In this document: in pieces, positions 60,749 to 64,000 of the stretch
Position numbering within the stretch: the stretch's first letter is position 1
Layout of the letters: each line of letters opens with the position of its first letter
Notes under the pieces: model-generated
What the model was told of the DNA's origin: nothing
Database searches by the model: none
Seen by the model: only the letters and a program-made list of their open reading frames with translations
DNA from: Stenopsyche tienmushanensis
Lineage: Eukaryota > Arthropoda > Insecta > Trichoptera > Stenopsychidae
Direction of reading: 5' to 3'
Length of the DNA stretch: 64,000 nucleotides
Assembly: GCA_008973525.1 (NCBI GenBank)
Contig: WACJ01000503.1
Coordinates: 744,001-808,000 of the forward strand
Made by a program: the position numbers and the translations under genes

Positions 60749-60821
60749 CATTTTCCAGGACAGTTTTTATCAGTTGAAAGTGCGCCGTGACGCGGGCAAC
60801 ACGCCACCTTTCACCTCGTAA
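60749..60821 (+). CDS. Candidate last exon (unassigned)
   Basis: The best polypyrimidine acceptor in the region, TTTCTCTTTCTCTCCTGTAG, ends at 60748. In one frame (first base completing a codon, so phase 2) the sequence reads IFQDSFYQLKVRRDAGNTPP then FTS and a TAA at 60819-60821. In the phase left by the exon ending at 52696 it would instead read SFSRTVFIS and stop. So it could end the CUB gene with a 10-residue tail, or end a transcript whose preceding exon leaves phase 2. No domain is recognised. It may also be a chance open stretch in a GC-richer patch. Confidence 0.25.
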
Positions 60822-61322
60822 CATTTAATTAATTATAACAAACAACTTCATCCCCCATCTGATTTTATTTATTTTGAATGTGCTTTAATATTTTGTGTTG
60901 AATTTAGATATTTTTTTTTGATACTGATGCTCAAATATCATCAATATTGAAATAAAAGTGATTTGGATTATATTAAATTCGATTATCAATACATTCGATC
61001 ATCTATGATTGAACGTGAATTATTTTAGCATTTAATTGTGTTTAATTTATTTTATTTTATTTTTATCGCCAAATATGTTTAACTATTTATCGATCTAACA
61101 AATTAATTCAATCTTGATAATAGTGACAGAGGAAGAAACGAAATTAAAAAAACGTTAACTAGAAAAGTTTCCGAGTGGAAGTTTAATAGTCTGAAAGCTC
61201 CAGTTCTTTCGCTGTTCGCCCATTTGGGCCGAAAACAAATTTGTCTCCCGTCTCGTGCTGTTAACTTAAATGGTGTTTTCGTAACTCTTTGTAATTTTTA
61301 AGTGTTGTAAAAAATTAAAATA

Positions 61323-61416
61323 ATGGCTGTTTCCTTGCTTTTTGTGCTGTTGTCCTCACTTTCTGGGGTACAGCAATTCGTCGAGGCTATTGCCAAAGAT
61401 ATGGGTAACATAAGAG
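61323..61416 (+). CDS. First coding exon of a second gene: signal peptide
   Basis: ATG at 61323, preceded by AAAATTAAAATA, a typical AT-rich insect start context, opens 31 codons ending at the donor GTAATG (61417), phase 1. The peptide MAVSLLFVLLSSLSGVQQFV is a good signal sequence: a short n-region, a leucine-rich core and likely cleavage near the SG/VQQ or VEA positions. It then continues EAIAKDMGNIR. About 140 bp of GC-richer sequence upstream (61180-61322) would be 5' UTR. The product is secreted or a type I membrane protein; family unknown. It cannot be the start of the CUB exons listed above, because it lies downstream of them on the same strand. It could begin a tandem relative. Confidence 0.6.
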
Positions 61417-63559
61417 GTAATGTTCAATCTCAGAGCTTTTAACTAATTAAATAAGATTTATTCTTTAATATTTAATGTTAAAATAATAAATCATAATCAT
61501 GAACATTTTCATGCAAAAATTTCCTCATATAAATCATTCACAGGTAGCCATTCGCTGGAGCCTTTTTTGATTTATAACGCTAAAATACGTCTTATACATA
61601 TAAAATATGCTTATTATCAAACTTTAGTTTTAATATTGCAAAATCAATACATTTTAATATCGGATACACAATAAAGAATACAACAAAATATCATCAATCA
61701 ATTTTTTTTTTTTAAATTCAAGCGAACCACAATTTCATCCCTGATGTACGAGTGAGATAGGAAATTGCGCAATTTCATACATTCCGTGACAGATCACTCT
61801 AATTTATATTTATTATAATGTACTGTAATATTCAAAAGACGTCAAAACTTTCCTACTAATTTATTATTACGTACATATTTGAGCAAACTCTCGCTATGCC
61901 TAATTTCGTGATGGGTTTTTTATTGATAATTTCTGATTAATGTACAAACTATGATCTTCACCTACATTTTCATTTTAGATAAAAATAACAATTAAGTCTT
62001 AAAGCATTAAAAAACTACATAAATTCTGCAAAAACTAATCAACCATATTTTTGGCTTCTAGACAAATCAGATTTGGACCATTTTTGCTACGTTTCAGCTT
62101 TTTTGTCGATATCATAGCGCCACAAAATAAATCTAATTTTAGTACTCAGCATAATAAAAATTTATGAATGTGGATGAATAAAAATTGCTTCATAAATTTA
62201 ATTTATTTGCTGACTTTAAACTAAATTGATGGTGTAATATTGCACATTATTAGGTTTTCAAGCACATGAATATTTGCTCAATATTAAAGGCTTTTATATT
62301 TAACAAAACTCTCCTCAAGAACTATTAAGATATAATATCATTTAGATAAAATAACAATCAGCTTGATTATAAAGTAATATCTCAAAAAATCTGAATTTAT
62401 CCACCACTTGAAATAAATTCATGAAATGATCCGAATTTTATTTTTACTACTAATTGCATTTTATTCAAAGGTCTCTCATTGTTCTAATGCTTTAGTTAAA
62501 TTAGTTTAATAATATTGCATATTAGATCAAAATTAAAAATATATCCACCTGACCTATATAAATAAAAGACAATGTGAGATTTGGTGCAAATTATTGATTT
62601 TCAAAATTAAAATATAGAAAATTTTAACGTATATTATATAAGGAAGATAAGAAATATTTTTTGGCATTTGAAACCACCTTGACTAAAACCTAGTTTGTAT
62701 AGCGCTTTTAAAGTGTTCGGTCAGCATATTTCCAGATCATAAAGGATACCTTCCTTTTTCTCGAAGAGTTTCTGTAGTTTTATTACTGAAACCTAAGCCC
62801 AAATCCATAAGCATGCCTAAAATTTGCTTTAAAAAAAATACTATATACCTTTACAACTACTACATCTTTTGATACTTAAAACTAGAAATACTCTTTAGGA
62901 AAATTATATGAAATAATAATTATTCATTCAATCACAAGCAAGTTTGGGATTATTGGGTTAATTTCTAGACTTTTTAGAAAATATTTTCACCGTGCCTGTT
63001 GGTACTGTACTGGTACGAAATCGAGTAGGGTATAAAAAAAGGCTAAAATATAATATAATTTTTATATAAAGGCTAAGTTCAATTAATGCATAGATTCCAC
63101 CTAGAAATTCTTATTTTATATTAATAATCTCATCTTTACTTAATCATATGTGAAAGGTAGTAAAAAACCACCATGTTAAAACCATTTTTCCCCTAGATAA
63201 AGCATCCTATGGAATTCTTAACACATTCTAGTCCACGTTGTGTTCATATAGAGGTGTCGCCTAGAGACATTAATATTTAATTTGTAAAAATCGATCTTAA
63301 AAGAGCAGAAAATCGAAACCAAATATTTTCAGAATGTCTTCACAAAGATTTACTAATAATATAACAGTATTTTTCTTCCTATGGTGCGCGTATATAATAC
63401 ACAAACATGATAAATTCAATGTTGTAAAAACTAAAATAATATGAACATTATGTTCATATTCATAATTAAATTCTTGTGTGAATCATTGAATTTTATAGTA
63501 ATATAATATATTTGAATGTCAAAATTTCCAACTACAAATCCGCATTTTCGCGTGATCAG
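61417..63559 (+). other. Intron 1 of the second gene (putative)
   Basis: AT-rich sequence from GTAATG to the next possible acceptor. A short dispersed repeat at about 63130-63240 resembles 47085-47145. No exon, promoter or RNA gene was recognised. Confidence 0.4.
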
Positions 63560-63595
63560 ACCGGCAAAGGCACCTCCCGAAAGATGCGTTTTCAG
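63560..63595 (+). CDS. Candidate 36-nt micro-exon of the second gene
   Basis: A possible acceptor CATTTTCGCGTGATCAG ends at 63559 and a strong donor GTGAGC starts at 63596. The phase (1 to 1) matches the exon ending at 61416, and the joined frame reads DRQRHLPKDAFSG across the junctions. Supporting points are phase and donor; against it are small size and a mediocre polypyrimidine tract. Confidence 0.3.
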
Positions 63596-64000
63596 GTGAG
63601 CGATCTGAAATGTATTAAGAATAAAAAACATATATAATCGCTAATTGGAAGCTGAAGTTTTTAAAATCATTTATTGATTCGATGAACAGCGACGTGTAAC
63701 TTTCACGCTAAATTTCAAATACAAGCACACGAAATTTCAGCGTCATCAATAATCTTGTAGTTGTGCCTCCGCCTTGTAGTTTTCGCCAGCAAGCATAGCT
63801 TTGGAAGCTGAGGTTTGCTTAAACTTTGTTGGAAATAGAATGTTAGTTGGCCATCGGGATTGTACCAAAATAGATAAGCCTCGACAGGTCATTCCGGCAT
63901 ATTTGCTCTTATCTAATGCCAGCTTCTATTGGTGAATGCAGCAAGTACACCTGAAAATTTAATGGATGTTCTGAAAACTAAGACTTTTATTCGAGGCTAA
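63596..64000 (+). other. Tail of the window, probably intron
   Basis: About 400 bp following the possible donor at 63596. GC content is somewhat higher from 63650 on. No open frame with recognisable features and no repeat was identified before the window ends. Confidence 0.4.

Larger units (their letters stand above)
52705..61322 (+). other. 3' part of the CUB gene or intergenic region
   Basis: 8.6 kb between the last confident CUB exon and the putative next gene. Repeats are listed separately: LINE-like fragment, inverted-repeat arm, SINEs, piggyBac relic and hairpins. A unique GC-richer block at 53830-54620 contains an 86-codon frame without a recognisable domain. Nothing was recognised in 56.3-58.4 kb or 59.9-60.7 kb. 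A candidate last exon is given at 60749-60821. Confidence 0.5.

Noticed and set aside
60770..60800. TCAGTT as an insect initiator for the second gene
   Set aside because: No TATA box or downstream promoter element at the proper spacing; the hexamer is common by chance.

Overview
The window looks like nuclear DNA from an insect. It is strongly AT-rich, genes are broken into short exons with GTAAGT/TTTCAG-type splice sites, and introns reach 35 kb. It carries a mixed load of mobile-element families typical of insects: mariner, piggyBac, pogo/Tigger, PHD-finger LINE ORF1, tRNA-derived SINEs and MITEs. No operon, Shine-Dalgarno site, CRISPR array, rRNA or intact tRNA was seen. The order of insect cannot be fixed from the sequence alone.

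The only host gene with strong support is a + strand gene for a CUB-domain protein. Six exons chain in frame with matching phases: 1243-1399, 3350-3409, 38788-38876, 40795-40917, 52305-52379 and 52616-52696 (or a stop at 52704). Exons 1-4 together encode one complete four-cysteine CUB domain, and exons 5-6 a Ser/Thr-rich linker. From memory the domain most resembles the insect protein annotated as suppressor of lurcher protein 1 (Sol-1-like), an auxiliary protein of glutamate receptors; this is recognition, not a search result. The gene begins upstream of the window, and whether it ends at 52704 or is spliced onward is open.

A second + strand gene probably begins at 61323 with a signal-peptide exon (61323-61416) and perhaps a 36-nt micro-exon at 63560-63595. 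Its product is not recognised.

Everything else is intron or intergenic DNA. The 35 kb intron 2 (3410-38787) holds a decayed mariner with both ends (11248-12005), a LINE-like element with an intact 314-codon ORF1 but no ORF2 (about 16345-18160), a Tigger-like element with its catalytic core deleted (34867-36019), MITEs, SINEs and pieces of a dispersed repeat. Intron 3 (38877-40794) holds an internally deleted piggyBac relative bounded by TTAA (39303-40113). Intron 4 (40918-52304) holds SINEs, a tRNA-like unit and an inverted pair of the dispersed repeat. The 3' region (52705-61322) holds a second piggyBac transposase relic (58815-59225) beside two GGCCAC hairpins.

The points most worth following are: phase-matched candidate alternative last exons in intron 2 (7527-7620) and downstream (60749-60821); complementary inverted repeats flanking exons 5-6 (48483-48790 and 55450-55755), a layout associated with circular RNA or RNA editing; the ORF1-only LINE; a 7+7 bp pseudoknot-type sequence at 797-828; and a GC-rich compound hairpin at 26356-26408.
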